Source: Verrucomicrobiales bacterium
GTDB taxonomy: Bacteria; Verrucomicrobiota; Verrucomicrobiia; Verrucomicrobiales; DEV007
NCBI GenBank assembly: GCA_016795505.1
Contig: JAEUHH010000090.1
Coordinates: 1 to 64,000, forward strand
Length of the DNA: 64,000 nucleotides
Direction: 5' to 3'
The notes under the pieces were generated by a model. The model saw nothing but the letters and a program-made list of their open reading frames with translations, ran no database searches and was not told the DNA's origin. The position numbers were made by a program, and so were the translations under genes. Below, in pieces: positions 15,466 through 24,503 of this stretch (within the stretch, counting starts at the first letter, position 1; each line of letters begins with the position of its first letter).

Positions 15466-16287
15466 TCACTGCCCGAACACCTCCCGGAGCAGCTTTTTCA
15501 GCGCCTCCCAGCTCTTGCGGTCGGCTTTTTCCTGATAAGCCAGCTCCAGGTCAAACTTCTTCCCGAGAGCGGTCGCGTCCGGATTGGTGAAGCCGTGTTT
15601 CGCCCCCGGGTAATTCTCGAACTGGTAGTCCACGTTGGCATCGGCCATCTCCCGGTGAAAAGCCTCGATCTGCTCCTTCGGAATGAAAGAGTCATCCGCC
15701 CCGTTGCACACCAGGATGCGGGCTTTCACCTTCCCTTCCTGGGCTTCCGTCTTCGGCGACAGGTTGCCGTGAAAGCTGGCCACTGCATCCAGCGGCATAC
15801 CGATGCGGGCCATGTGCAGGGCGATCGCCCCGCCAAAGCAATAGCCGATCGCCGCGATCCGCTCCCCATCGGTCTGCGACTGGCTCTTCAGGAAATCCAC
15901 CGCTGCCTTGAACCGCGCCTCGCCCACCTCGATGTCTCCCATCACCGCGCCGGCAAAGGCGCCGGCGTCCTTCGGATGATCCGCCGTCTTGCCGTCGCCG
16001 AACATGTCCACCGCCAGCGCGACATAGCCCAACTCCGCCAGCATCTCGGCGCGCTTGCGGGCGTAGGCGTTGTGCCCCCACCATTCATGGATCACCAGGA
16101 CACCGGGACGGGCGCCCGGCTTGGCATTGTTATAGGCGAGGTAGCCTTTCAGCGTCGTACCATCGGCGGTGTAGGTCACCTCCTTGCCAACCACTTCCGC
16201 CCCGACGGGAGCCACCGCTCCGATCGAGATGGCGCCAACAAGGATTGCCGAAAAGCGAAAGAAAAGAGCACGGGTTTTCATGCGCAT
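15466..16287 (-). CDS. Exported dienelactone-hydrolase-family protein
   Basis: A 273-residue protein with a signal peptide (about 30 residues, ending VGAEVV). The alpha/beta-hydrolase core has the dienelactone-hydrolase layout: VIHEWWGHNAYARKRA, nucleophile elbow GYCFGGAIAL with cysteine rather than serine, ICNGADD-like acid region (VCNGADDSF) and AKHGFTNPDA with the catalytic histidine. DLH proteins hydrolyse lactone or ester substrates; the exported verrucomicrobial members have no assigned substrate. Two in-frame ATGs (16287 and 16281) precede the same signal peptide, and either could be used. No operon partner is evident. Confidence 0.88.
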   Translation of the reverse strand: MRMKTRALFFRFSAILVGAISIGAVAPVGAEVVGKEVTYTADGTTLKGYLAYNNAKPGARPGVLVIHEWWGHNAYARKRAEMLAELGYVALAVDMFGDGKTADHPKDAGAFAGAVMGDIEVGEARFKAAVDFLKSQSQTDGERIAAIGYCFGGAIALHMARIGMPLDAVASFHGNLSPKTEAQEGKVKARILVCNGADDSFIPKEQIEAFHREMADANVDYQFENYPGAKHGFTNPDATALGKKFDLELAYQEKADRKSWEALKKLLREVFGQ

Positions 16288-16373
16288 CAGAGTAGCTGCC
16301 GCAGCGCGGAACTCCAGCCGGGATTGAAGAAGCCCAGATGACGCGATTTTCCGTAAAAATCGTATTCTCCGTC

Positions 16374-16402
16374 TTGCAATATTATTTCAGCTATCTTAAT
16401 AT
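16374..16402 (+). promoter_or_regulatory. Candidate sigma-70-type promoter of the LysM lipoprotein gene
   Basis: TTGCAA (16374-16379) and TAATAT (16397-16402) are separated by exactly 17 bp. They sit in a conspicuously AT-rich stretch of otherwise GC-rich DNA, about 50 bp before the ATG at 16452. Confidence 0.45.
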
Positions 16403-16451
16403 TCGCCACTTTTCAACCAGTCATCGTTTTTCCGCGGTGCACTTCCCTGCC

Positions 16452-16889
16452 ATGAAATTCCTCCCTGCAATCTCCCGGCTGGCGTTCCTGTCCGCCACCG
16501 CTCTTCTGGCGATCTCCTGCAAAAACAAGGACGCCGAAGCGAATCCCTACGCCGACAATCCCTACTACGGACCGTCCGGCGGTGGTTCCACCTACGGAAC
16601 CGGTGGTGGCGGCGCTGGCGAATATCCCGACGTCCAGCCGACGGCTCCCCCGCCCACCGACTACGGCTCCACCGGCGGCGGCTACACCGCTCCTCCCCCG
16701 GCGCCCTCGACTGGCGGCGGCTACTCGGGCGGTGGTGGTGGCGGCGGCGGGTCTTCCCACACCGTTGCCAGAGGTGACACCCTTTTCAGCCTCGCCCGGC
16801 GCTACAACACGACCGTCAGCGCCATCAAGAGCGCCAATGGTCTGTCGTCTGACATGATCCGCATCGGGCAGGTCCTGACCATTCCCTGA
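16452..16889 (+). CDS. LysM-domain lipoprotein with Gly/Pro-rich linker
   Basis: A 145-residue protein. The lipoprotein signal ends LLAISC-KNKD. A ~70-residue linker rich in Gly, Tyr, Thr and Pro follows. The C-terminal ~45 residues are one LysM repeat (HTVARGDTLFSLARRYN, SAIKSANGL, IRIGQVLTIP). LysM binds N-acetylglucosamine in peptidoglycan, so the protein probably tethers the envelope membrane to the cell wall. The start is the ATG that opens the signal peptide; an AT-rich promoter region precedes it. A strong hairpin follows the stop, so the gene is probably transcribed alone. Confidence 0.88.
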   Translation: MKFLPAISRLAFLSATALLAISCKNKDAEANPYADNPYYGPSGGGSTYGTGGGGAGEYPDVQPTAPPPTDYGSTGGGYTAPPPAPSTGGGYSGGGGGGGGSSHTVARGDTLFSLARRYNTTVSAIKSANGLSSDMIRIGQVLTIP

Positions 16890-16918
16890 TCGGCCCTTTT
16901 CTTCTAGCGACCCGTAGC

Positions 16919-16954
16919 AGCCCCTGCCACGCCTCCCCGGTCGTGGCGGGGGCT
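16919..16954. terminator. Terminator hairpin between LysM gene and eboD
   Basis: 13-bp arms AGCCCCTGCCACG and CGTGGCGGGGGCT (one G-U pair) surround a 10-nt loop, followed by TCTCATTTT on the plus strand. It sits between two convergent genes and could terminate both. Confidence 0.7.
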
Positions 16955-16956
16955 TC

Positions 16957-18162
16957 TCATTTTCGGCCCCCACCAGCCGGGACGAGCCCGACCTCGGCCG
17001 CGACTCCATAGCGCTGACGCAGATCGTCCAGCGCAGCCAGCACCCCGGCCTCGTCCATCTCGTGGACTTCGATTTTCCGGCCGATTTCGGGAATCAGGGT
17101 GATCGTCAATTGCCCGCCGAGGTGCTCCCGGAATTCCCCCAAGCCAGCCAGGATCATCGGACGCCCCGTGGACTCATCCACCCGGTCGAGAAATTCCGAC
17201 CAGAGCCGGAAACCGACCGCCTCGATCAATTGCAAAATGCGTTCGCCCGTCCGCTGCGGCAGCAGCCCGATCCGCATCGAATAGAGCAAATCCACCGCCA
17301 TCCCGATGGCCACCGCCTCCCCGTGGCTCACGGCGAAGCGCGACACCTGCTCCAGCTTGTGGGCTACCCAGTGGCCGAAATCCAAGGGCCGGGCCGAGCC
17401 GAACTCAAAGGGGTCGCCCGACGTCGCGATGTGATCCACGTGCAGTTCCGCACTGCGGCGGATCGCCCGCTCCAGCGGCTCCGTCTCCAGCCGGCGCAGG
17501 CCGGGAGCCTTTGACTCCAGATACTCGAAAAACGGGCGGTCCCGCAGCAGCGACACCTTGATCGCCTCGATCAGCCCGTCCCGGCAGGCCCGCTCCGGCA
17601 GCGACTTGAGAAAATCGAGGTCGTTCACCACCGCGAAAGGCACGCAGAAGGTGCCGATCCAGTTCTTCTTCCCAAAAAAGTTCACCCCATTTTTCACCCC
17701 CACGCCCCCGTCGCCCTGGCTCAGCGTGGTGGTCGGCATGCGGACCAGCCGGATGCCGCGATGCGCCGTCGCCGCCGCAAAGCCCGCCAGATCGATGAAG
17801 GCCCCGCCGCCGATCGCGATCACAAAGGAATGCCGGCAGATGCCGTGGAATTCGATCGCCCGCCAGAGCTTCTCCACCAGTGACCAGTCGTTCTTGCAGG
17901 CCTCGCCACCCGGCAGCACCATCGGCTCGGCCACCAGATCGATCGCATCGCGATGACGGTCGAAATAGCAGACGATCGACTCTCCCAGATTCGGATTGCC
18001 CGCCAGCAGACCGTCCTCCAGCACCACCAGCACCCGGCCGCGACCGTCCAGTTCTGCCGCCTCGGCGATCAGGTCACGCAGCGTGAGATTCGCCCCCGAG
18101 AAAGCCCCGTGGGTGAACACGATGCGGTGCTCGAAGGTCAGAGTGATGGCGCGTTGAATCAT
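16957..18162 (-). CDS. eboD: EboD-like 3-dehydroquinate-synthase-family protein
   Basis: A 401-residue protein of the dehydroquinate synthase-like fold. It has the NAD-binding VIAIGGGAFIDLAGFAAAT, the LVRMPTTTLSQGDGGVGVKNGVN segment that replaces the usual AroB substrate region, and metal/active-site segments EAIKVSLLRD, DFGHWVAHKLE and SHGEAVAIGMAVD. It differs from housekeeping AroB in spacing and size and is preceded by a UbiA-type prenyltransferase and a TIM-barrel gene, the signature of the ebo cluster (eboC, eboD, eboE). In cyanobacteria ebo genes are needed to deliver a precursor to the periplasm for scytonemin assembly; the product elsewhere is unknown. It is the last gene of the three-gene run. 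Confidence 0.85.
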   Translation of the reverse strand: MIQRAITLTFEHRIVFTHGAFSGANLTLRDLIAEAAELDGRGRVLVVLEDGLLAGNPNLGESIVCYFDRHRDAIDLVAEPMVLPGGEACKNDWSLVEKLWRAIEFHGICRHSFVIAIGGGAFIDLAGFAAATAHRGIRLVRMPTTTLSQGDGGVGVKNGVNFFGKKNWIGTFCVPFAVVNDLDFLKSLPERACRDGLIEAIKVSLLRDRPFFEYLESKAPGLRRLETEPLERAIRRSAELHVDHIATSGDPFEFGSARPLDFGHWVAHKLEQVSRFAVSHGEAVAIGMAVDLLYSMRIGLLPQRTGERILQLIEAVGFRLWSEFLDRVDESTGRPMILAGLGEFREHLGGQLTITLIPEIGRKIEVHEMDEAGVLAALDDLRQRYGVAAEVGLVPAGGGRK

Positions 18163-18258
18163 GTCTCGGTTTCAGCCGTAAACATCCCGTCGCCCGGCAA
18201 TTCGCGCAAGTTGGCGTCATCACGCGGAAAAAGGCGCGAAAAAAGGTCTTCCCGTCCA

Positions 18259-19131
18259 TCAACTCGCCGGGATACGCCGCTGCAGCAGCAGCGTCACCGG
18301 CAACAGCACCGCACACACCGCGCCCGCCCGCCAGTCGAGATAGACCAGCGCCGCGCCATCGATCAGCGTCATCGCCGCGATCAGCATGCCCACCGCCCGC
18401 GGCTTCGAGCGGCCCAGTTGCAACTCCGCCCACTCCATCCAGGCCACCACCGCTGCCGTGACCACAAAAAAGAGCACCGCCCGCGCCGGACCCGAGCCCA
18501 TCTGCGCCGGCGCCACCGCCAGCACAAAGATCGGCGCGTGCAGCAGCAGACCCGCCAGCACGCCGGTTGCCGCTCCGGCTTCCGTCCGCTCCGACCGCGC
18601 CGCCACCGTGATCCCGGCGACGAAAGCCCACACCGCCCCCATCAACACCCAGAAAAGCGCCGGCAAACCGTCGAGCGCCGTGCTGCCCATCGCCGCCGAT
18701 GCCGCCACCAGATAGACGCCCGCCCGGCAGGCCCCCATCACGATCACTGCCAGCGGCGTCTTCTTGTGGATCGCATCATAGAGCAGGATGGCGCCGATCA
18801 GCCCCGCCACCCAGACCGCCGAGGCTCCCGCACCCAGCCACAGCACCACCGTCCCGGCGATCATCTGGACAAAGCCGGCGATCCAGACCGCATTCCGCGA
18901 CACCGCCCCGCTCGGAATCGGCCGCTCCGGCGCGTGCCGGCGATCCCAATCCGCGTCGCAGGCATCATTCAGCGTCATACCCGCGATGTAGAGAAAGCTC
19001 ACCCCGACCGCCGTCCAGAGCAGCCCCCACGACCAGCCGCCACCGGCGAGAAACCAGCCGGCCAGCACATTTGTCCACACCGTCGGCAGGTTCGACACCC
19101 GGCCCAGGATCAAGAGCGTGCGCACATTCAT
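18259..19131 (-). CDS. eboC: EboC-like UbiA-family membrane prenyltransferase
   Basis: A 290-residue polytopic membrane protein starting at MNVRTLLILGRVSNLPTVW. The LGRVSNLPTVWTNVLAGW opening and the first aspartate-rich motif NDACDADWDRRHAPERPIP identify the UbiA superfamily, where the aspartates hold magnesium and prenyl diphosphate. The second motif region (LLYDAIHKKTPLAVI) is the expected counterpart. About eight membrane segments are visible. It lies between eboE (80 bp upstream) and eboD (96 bp downstream), the expected ebo association. It probably prenylates a small aromatic or sugar-derived precursor for envelope transport; the substrate is unknown. Longer upstream starts would add ~60 low-complexity residues and were rejected. 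Confidence 0.85.
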   Translation of the reverse strand: MNVRTLLILGRVSNLPTVWTNVLAGWFLAGGGWSWGLLWTAVGVSFLYIAGMTLNDACDADWDRRHAPERPIPSGAVSRNAVWIAGFVQMIAGTVVLWLGAGASAVWVAGLIGAILLYDAIHKKTPLAVIVMGACRAGVYLVAASAAMGSTALDGLPALFWVLMGAVWAFVAGITVAARSERTEAGAATGVLAGLLLHAPIFVLAVAPAQMGSGPARAVLFFVVTAAVVAWMEWAELQLGRSKPRAVGMLIAAMTLIDGAALVYLDWRAGAVCAVLLPVTLLLQRRIPAS

Positions 19132-19211
19132 CAGGCCTTGAACCTGACACATTCCCGGCCCCGACGGGAGCGAAAAACAAGAAACGCCGCGACTCCGCCA
19201 AGTTCCACCCA

Positions 19212-20402
19212 TCAGCCCCGCAGCCCCACCCGGTCGAATTCCGCCAGACACCAGCCGTATTCCTTCACCAACTGATCCACCACGTCGCTCGACCGCATCT
19301 CGGGCGGCAACACCTCCCACGTGTACGTTTCCATCTCAAAATGGGTGCACCACCCCGGCTCGCGTCCCAGCAGGTCGAGCACCCCGCTGACGTGATCCCG
19401 CGTGTCGCCGAAAAACGCCCGATCCGGCTGCGCATGGATGGGCACGTGGAAATGCACCCGCCACTCGTCACCGATCGCGGCCCCCGCCGACTCCGCCCAG
19501 TCCAGAGCCGGCTGCAGATCGCGGAAACGCCGCGTCACCGCCGTCCCCTCCCGCACCACCACCTGGTGCAGATAGACATCGTCCTGAAACGCCCGCAGCC
19601 GGTCCCGTGACGCCGTCGACGGAGCCAGCGTCAGCGCGCTGCTCAGGTGGATCTTGCTCACCCGGATGCCCGCGCCGCGCAGGCGGCCGATCGCCTCGGT
19701 CGGCGACTCATACTCCACCGCCAGATGACAGGTGTCGTAGTTCACCCCAATGTGGCGCCGCACCGACTCCGCCTCATCCCGGCCCAGACCGTCCAGCAGG
19801 CGGTCGAAAAAAGCCACCGTCTCCGGCGTCGTCTCGAACCAGCCCAGCGGCTCCGGCTCCAGACCCAGATGCAGGTCGCGCCCCGTCTGGTCCCGCAGCC
19901 GATCCAGATGCGCCGCGCAGGCCCGGACATTCTCCACAATCGCCGCGCCCTGACCCGCCTCGTCGGTGATGAATTCCTTGAACGACCCCGGCAGCGTGCT
20001 CACGCTGACCTCAGCCCCCGGCGGAGCGATCGCGCACAGCAGGTCGAACAGCTGGCACGTATAGGTCAGCCGCTCCGGCCGGGTCCAGTCCGGCGCATAG
20101 ACCTGCTCCTTCACCCGCCCGCCATGGAATTTTCCGTAGGGGAAACCATTGATCGTAAAGACATAGCACCCCGTCTCATCCAGCCAGCGGCGAAACGCGT
20201 CCACCTTGCCCCGATCCGCCGCCAATTCCCCCGCCGCGTCGGCACTGAGCCGCAGGCCGATCCCATAGGGCACGCCCGCCGGACACACCGCCTCCCGCAC
20301 CCGCCGCGTATGCCGGTCGAGCCCGTGGAAGGTCTCCTCCCACGTCTCCCCGCGATGGATATTCGTGCAATAGCCAAGATGAATGCCGTGCCCAAGCTGC
20401 AT
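19212..20402 (-). CDS. eboE: EboE-like metabolite traffic protein (TIM barrel)
   Basis: A 396-residue protein of the xylose-isomerase-like TIM-barrel type. It opens MQLGHGIHLGYCTNIHRGE and contains LGLEPEPLGWFE, VNYDTCHLAVEYE, RVSKIHLSSAL and HFHVPIHA, whose Glu, Asp and His residues would form the metal site. The HLGYCTNIHRGETW opening is characteristic of EboE. It is the first gene of the eboE-eboC-eboD run. Its ATG directly abuts the dispersed repeat at 20404-20476, so the 5' untranslated region is largely repeat sequence; the GAGGG inside the nearest unit lies about 14 nt upstream of the start and could serve as a weak ribosome-binding site. eboA, eboB and eboF are not in the window. Confidence 0.85.
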   Translation of the reverse strand: MQLGHGIHLGYCTNIHRGETWEETFHGLDRHTRRVREAVCPAGVPYGIGLRLSADAAGELAADRGKVDAFRRWLDETGCYVFTINGFPYGKFHGGRVKEQVYAPDWTRPERLTYTCQLFDLLCAIAPPGAEVSVSTLPGSFKEFITDEAGQGAAIVENVRACAAHLDRLRDQTGRDLHLGLEPEPLGWFETTPETVAFFDRLLDGLGRDEAESVRRHIGVNYDTCHLAVEYESPTEAIGRLRGAGIRVSKIHLSSALTLAPSTASRDRLRAFQDDVYLHQVVVREGTAVTRRFRDLQPALDWAESAGAAIGDEWRVHFHVPIHAQPDRAFFGDTRDHVSGVLDLLGREPGWCTHFEMETYTWEVLPPEMRSSDVVDQLVKEYGWCLAEFDRVGLRG

Positions 20403-20403
20403 T

Positions 20404-20476
20404 TTCCGAACAAACCCTCTTTGATCGGAGGAGCAACCCTCTTTGATCGGAGATCAGACCCTCTTCGATCGGAACC
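20404..20476 (-). repeat. Dispersed palindromic repeat, copy 2 (three-unit direct form)
   Basis: Three cores of the form ACCCTCTTTGATCGGA on the plus strand begin at 20414, 20436 and 20458, exactly 22 bp apart. The copy is in opposite orientation to the other five and carries a CTC variant of the core. It occupies the eboE leader. Confidence 0.88.
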
Positions 20477-20690
20477 TCGCGGCCAGTTTCCCCCGCTTTC
20501 AGAGCTCGATTCCCCAGAAGCTCCCCAGCAAATCCGACCCACCTCCCCAAATCGGGCTGCCCGCCTTTCCCATCCCCTGCCTAAATCAAAAACGCAACCC
20601 ATTCAATTAAAGCGACTTACCTTTATGACATTGACCTTTTCAGTCGTAATCAGTTACACAATGTGGCGGAAGTCATCCACCCCTACTCCC

Positions 20691-22733
20691 ATGAAATCCC
20701 CGTCGATCCCCAACATACTGAAGCTGTCTGCCTCCGTATTCGCTTCTACCGCCCTGCCCCTGCTTGCCCAAGACGTCGCCCAACCAGATCCCTACGAATG
20801 GGTTGTGGAAACGTACTCTTTCCCCGCGCACGAACTCGTCCAGGGCTTTGCCTCGGAGGAGCGCGGCTCGCTGACAGCCCCCAAGTTCCCGGAAGGTGAT
20901 CTGACCGAAGATGGCACGATTGATTTCCTCCGAAAGAGCCACAGCATCGTCACGCATTACCTGAAAAAGCAAGGGCTCGCCCTGCCGGAAGGAACTGTAG
21001 TCGTGTTCGATCCCGAGTCTCTCAGTCTCGCTGCCCGCGCCCCCCGCATCACGCAGCAATCCATTCACTTCACCTCCGCCGCCTACCGCGCCGGAGTCCC
21101 GACATTTTTGGAACTCAATACCGTGCTTCTCGAAGGCGAAGCCGCCACCATCCGGGAGCAATTGGCGCTCGCAGGTGAGACTCCAGACCATTCCGGCATT
21201 CTGCAACGACTGGAGGCTGCCGTACCGGCGGGAACCGTTTCCATTCTAAAGAGGAACCGAATCGAGGCCCGGAGCGGACAAAGGGCAAAAATCGATGAAA
21301 CACGCGAAATCGTGGCCCCGTCAAATCTCGCCATGGCCCCTGACGGCATGGTGCTCTACGACACCGAAAGCCACCGCGAGGGCACGATCTGGGAAATGGA
21401 CCCGGTCGTGGGAGGCGACGAAAAGATGATCGACCTGAACCTCTCACTTCGGCATCATTTTGCTCCATCGGCGCGCCGATTCGTCCCTTTTGCACGGACC
21501 GGGGAAGCGACGCTTTCGTCCGTGGCTTTGGAGCCTTCCACCGCCAGTGCCACATCCCAGTTCACGCTCGCCAACTCCACCACGAAAATGGTTGGCGTAT
21601 GGAAACCCCAGAGTGTCGTCGGTGCTCCCGGTGCCCCTGACCGTCTCCAGGCCGGCTTCATTTCGGCCGATATCGTCGAAGTGCTGCCGTTGCCCAATCT
21701 CAAGCTGGCGGAGATACTCACGAAGCACGCGAATGCCGTGGCACCCATTCCCGAGGGGCGACCCGTTTTTGACAAAGTCGCGGAGGAAATTCCCGAGGGC
21801 ATGATCGTGAGGCGTTTCCGCATCCCTCCGACCTTTTTGACCAACACAGCCGACAATCGTTCGGGTCCCGCAGACCCTTTTGCCTCCATGCCCGCCGGGG
21901 GAGCCGTTGCTGAACCCACTTTCACCGTTCGGGCGACCGCCAAAGACATTCTTGCCTCCTACGGCATTCCCTTTCCTGAGGGTTCCTCGGCGAATTTTCT
22001 CCCGGAGACATCCACACTGGTCGTCCGAAATACCCCCGAGAACATCTCTCTGGTCGAAGCCATCGTGATGTCGATCCGTGGAGGCGGTCAGACTGGTATC
22101 GGCATCACCACCTACTTCGTGGAAGGATCGGCCGAAACCATCCGGGCCGCCGTCGCGGCAAGTCGTAGGCTAGCCAACCACGTCGGCGCATGGCAATCGC
22201 TCGCGGAGAATCCAGCCATCCGGCATCTCGGAAGCTATTGGGTGGAATCCAGGAGTGGCCAGCGCAGCCAGCTAAAGGCAGTGACAGAGTTCCATTTCCC
22301 CTCCGGCAATGGCGTCGAAACCGGACCCGAAAAGGACGAAAAGGAAAAGCCGGAAGACGGGCAAGAGCCGGTCGGAACTCTTTACGGCACCTTCGACGTG
22401 TCGGAGATCGGGACCAGCATCGAGATCGATTCCGTGTTGGGTGGCGATGGAAACACCATCGAACTGAACTACGCGATCTCCTACGACTACGCCGACCCCT
22501 CCACCGGTGCCGTTCCCGTGGCTGCCGGAGCCGACGGCGCCATCCAGCTTGACGGTCCAACCACCCAACTCCACCGGGCCACGTTAAGCGGAATCTCCAC
22601 GGTGCGCGATGGGATGGTCCGCCTCGTTGGCTTTTGGCGCCCCGAGGGGACGCCCCGCTTCGAACAGCAGGATCTGCTTCAAGCCGTCTTCATGAAGGTC
22701 GATGTTTTGGCCGCAGACCAATCCGACGAATAG
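20691..22733 (+). CDS. Exported protein with secretin-domain-like repeats
   Basis: A 680-residue protein starting at MKSPSIPNILKLS, which opens a signal peptide ending PLLAQDV. The body shows two related arrays. Each has a short helical module of the secretin N/STN type (GYFPEG-like AKDILASYGIPFPEGSS, then TSTLVVRNTPENISLVEAI) and a beta-rich segment resembling part of a secretin core (TFDVSEIGTSIEID, NTIELNYAISYDY; earlier VGGDEKMIDLNLSL). Verrucomicrobia and Planctomycetes encode many such proteins, some annotated as type II/III secretion proteins, and their role is unclear. No full secretin membrane gate or other secretion gene is nearby. AT-rich DNA upstream (20590-20680) contains a TTGACC element and probably the promoter. 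Expression as a single gene is likely. Confidence 0.7.
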   Translation: MKSPSIPNILKLSASVFASTALPLLAQDVAQPDPYEWVVETYSFPAHELVQGFASEERGSLTAPKFPEGDLTEDGTIDFLRKSHSIVTHYLKKQGLALPEGTVVVFDPESLSLAARAPRITQQSIHFTSAAYRAGVPTFLELNTVLLEGEAATIREQLALAGETPDHSGILQRLEAAVPAGTVSILKRNRIEARSGQRAKIDETREIVAPSNLAMAPDGMVLYDTESHREGTIWEMDPVVGGDEKMIDLNLSLRHHFAPSARRFVPFARTGEATLSSVALEPSTASATSQFTLANSTTKMVGVWKPQSVVGAPGAPDRLQAGFISADIVEVLPLPNLKLAEILTKHANAVAPIPEGRPVFDKVAEEIPEGMIVRRFRIPPTFLTNTADNRSGPADPFASMPAGGAVAEPTFTVRATAKDILASYGIPFPEGSSANFLPETSTLVVRNTPENISLVEAIVMSIRGGGQTGIGITTYFVEGSAETIRAAVAASRRLANHVGAWQSLAENPAIRHLGSYWVESRSGQRSQLKAVTEFHFPSGNGVETGPEKDEKEKPEDGQEPVGTLYGTFDVSEIGTSIEIDSVLGGDGNTIELNYAISYDYADPSTGAVPVAAGADGAIQLDGPTTQLHRATLSGISTVRDGMVRLVGFWRPEGTPRFEQQDLLQAVFMKVDVLAADQSDE

Positions 22734-23011
22734 GCATTCAGCCCAATCGGCTCCAAGAGGAGCGAAGAGGTCCTGAGGAGGTGCCGCGCGAACTCCCAAA
22801 AGCGCATCACCCGTAGGAACGATTTTGCCCCCGACCGCTCCCCGCACCCGCCCACAACCTGTCCGAAATTTATCGGATGCAATCCCCTGCCCCCTGCGCT
22901 AGCTTGCGCGCCTTTTGCGGTCCGGGCTGGACGTTACGGCCCGCCGGCCGCAGAGCGACTACCGACAAACCGCACCTTTCGTTTCATCCCCCATCCCCCC
23001 TTCCTGCTCCC

Positions 23012-24370
23012 ATGACCATCTCCGTCGAAAAACTCCCGGACTGCAAAGCCAAACTCAGCGTCGAGATCCCGTCGGGCGAGGTCAATCCCGAGCGTGACAA
23101 GATCGTGAGTCTCTACGCCCGCCAGGCGAAAATCCCCGGCTTCCGCCCGGGCAAGGCCCCGCGGTCGGCGGTGGAAAAACGCTATCCCCAGGAGATCGAA
23201 GGCGAACTGCGCGACCGACTCGTCTCGCAGGTGATCCGCCGGGCGGGCTCGGATGAAAAACTGGAGATCCTCGGTGTCGCCCAGATGGAACATGCGATTT
23301 TCGGCCCCGATGGCAGCTTTGCCCTGTCTGTCACGGTGGTGACAGCGCCGGAGTTCTCGATTCCGGACTACTCCACCATCCCGGTGGAAGTGCCGCGCAT
23401 CGGCGTGGAGGACGCCCAGGTGGACGCGGTGTTGGAAAGAATGCGGCAGAATTTCTCCGAACTGGCCGACATTGAAGGCCCGCTGAAGCGCGGCGACATC
23501 GCGGTGCTCGCCTGGAAGACCACGCTGGAAGGCCAGCCGCTCGCCGAAGCAGTCGAGGAAGACCTCAGGGCTCTGGCCGAGTCGGAAGAGTATTGGATGG
23601 CGATTCCGGAAGAAGGAAGCGACGGCCATTTCCTCCCCGGCTTTGCCGACCAACTCATCGGGCTGTCCAAGGGCGACTCCCGCGACATCAACATCACGCT
23701 GGGTGAAGATTTCGAGCCGGAGTCCCTCCGCGGCAAAGAACTGGTCTTCGCCGTGACGGTGAAGGAGACGAAGGAGCGCAAACTGGCCCCGCTCGACGAC
23801 ACGCTGGCCAACCGGGTCAGCGAGGGCAAAACTCTGGAAGAAGTGCGCGAGCAAATCCGCGCCGGCCTGATGGCTGAGCACGAGCGCATGCGCGCGAATC
23901 TGGTGACCAATCAGGTCCTGGCCCATCTGGGCGAGAGACTGGAATTCGAACTGCCCCAGCACCTGCTGTTCAACGAAACGCAGCGCCAGGTGAACGACAT
24001 GGTTTACGAAAGCTATCAGCGCGGCGCCACCGAGGACCTGATCCGCGAACACCAGGGCGAAATCCTCGAAAACGCCCAGTCGCGCGCCAAGATAAACCTC
24101 AAGACGACCTTCATCCTCGAGAAAATCGCCGAAGCCGAGGGCATCGCCGCCACCGATGAGGAGGTGTCCCGCCAGATCGTGATGCTCTCGATGCAGAGCC
24201 AGAAGCCGGTGAAGAAAGTGATGCGGCAACTGCGGGAGAACAATGGATTCGCCCGCATCCGCCACGATGTCACGATCTCCAAGACGCTCGATTTCCTGCG
24301 CTCCAAGGCCGTGATCACCGAAGTCGATCCGCCAGCGCCCGAGGTCACACCCGAAGAGGGCGAGAATTGA
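23012..24370 (+). CDS. tig: Trigger factor, ribosome-associated chaperone
   Basis: A 452-residue protein with the three trigger-factor domains. The N-terminal ribosome-binding domain (VNPERDKIVSLYARQAKIPGFRPGKAP) contains the GFRPGKAP signature, which contacts the ribosome near the exit tunnel. The FKBP-like peptidyl-prolyl isomerase domain is around residues 160-250. The helical C-terminal domain follows, with an acidic tail (PEVTPEEGEN). It assists folding of nascent chains. It is followed by clpP and clpX in the widely conserved tig-clpP-clpX order. The start was chosen at MTISVEKLPDCKAKL because the upstream extension is proline-rich and not conserved in type. Confidence 0.96.
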   Translation: MTISVEKLPDCKAKLSVEIPSGEVNPERDKIVSLYARQAKIPGFRPGKAPRSAVEKRYPQEIEGELRDRLVSQVIRRAGSDEKLEILGVAQMEHAIFGPDGSFALSVTVVTAPEFSIPDYSTIPVEVPRIGVEDAQVDAVLERMRQNFSELADIEGPLKRGDIAVLAWKTTLEGQPLAEAVEEDLRALAESEEYWMAIPEEGSDGHFLPGFADQLIGLSKGDSRDINITLGEDFEPESLRGKELVFAVTVKETKERKLAPLDDTLANRVSEGKTLEEVREQIRAGLMAEHERMRANLVTNQVLAHLGERLEFELPQHLLFNETQRQVNDMVYESYQRGATEDLIREHQGEILENAQSRAKINLKTTFILEKIAEAEGIAATDEEVSRQIVMLSMQSQKPVKKVMRQLRENNGFARIRHDVTISKTLDFLRSKAVITEVDPPAPEVTPEEGEN

Positions 24371-24503
24371 GCCGCGTTTTGTGGGAAACTTGTTTTCCCC
24401 CACTGGCATCCCGCGCCAACTGGTGCGATGGTGGGGACGGTTGACCGGCCAGCAAGACCGGCTTCGCCTCTCAACTTCATTGCCATTCACCGATACTCCC
24501 ATC

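Noticed and set aside
20404-20476. Short CRISPR-like array
   Set aside because: There are three units with a 22-bp period but no unique spacers, and the same unit occurs as pairs elsewhere; it is a dispersed repeat.
19647-20690. Upstream extension of the secretin-domain-like protein by ~350 codons
   Set aside because: It is antisense to eboE and runs through the repeat. The signal peptide at 20691 gives a convincing start.
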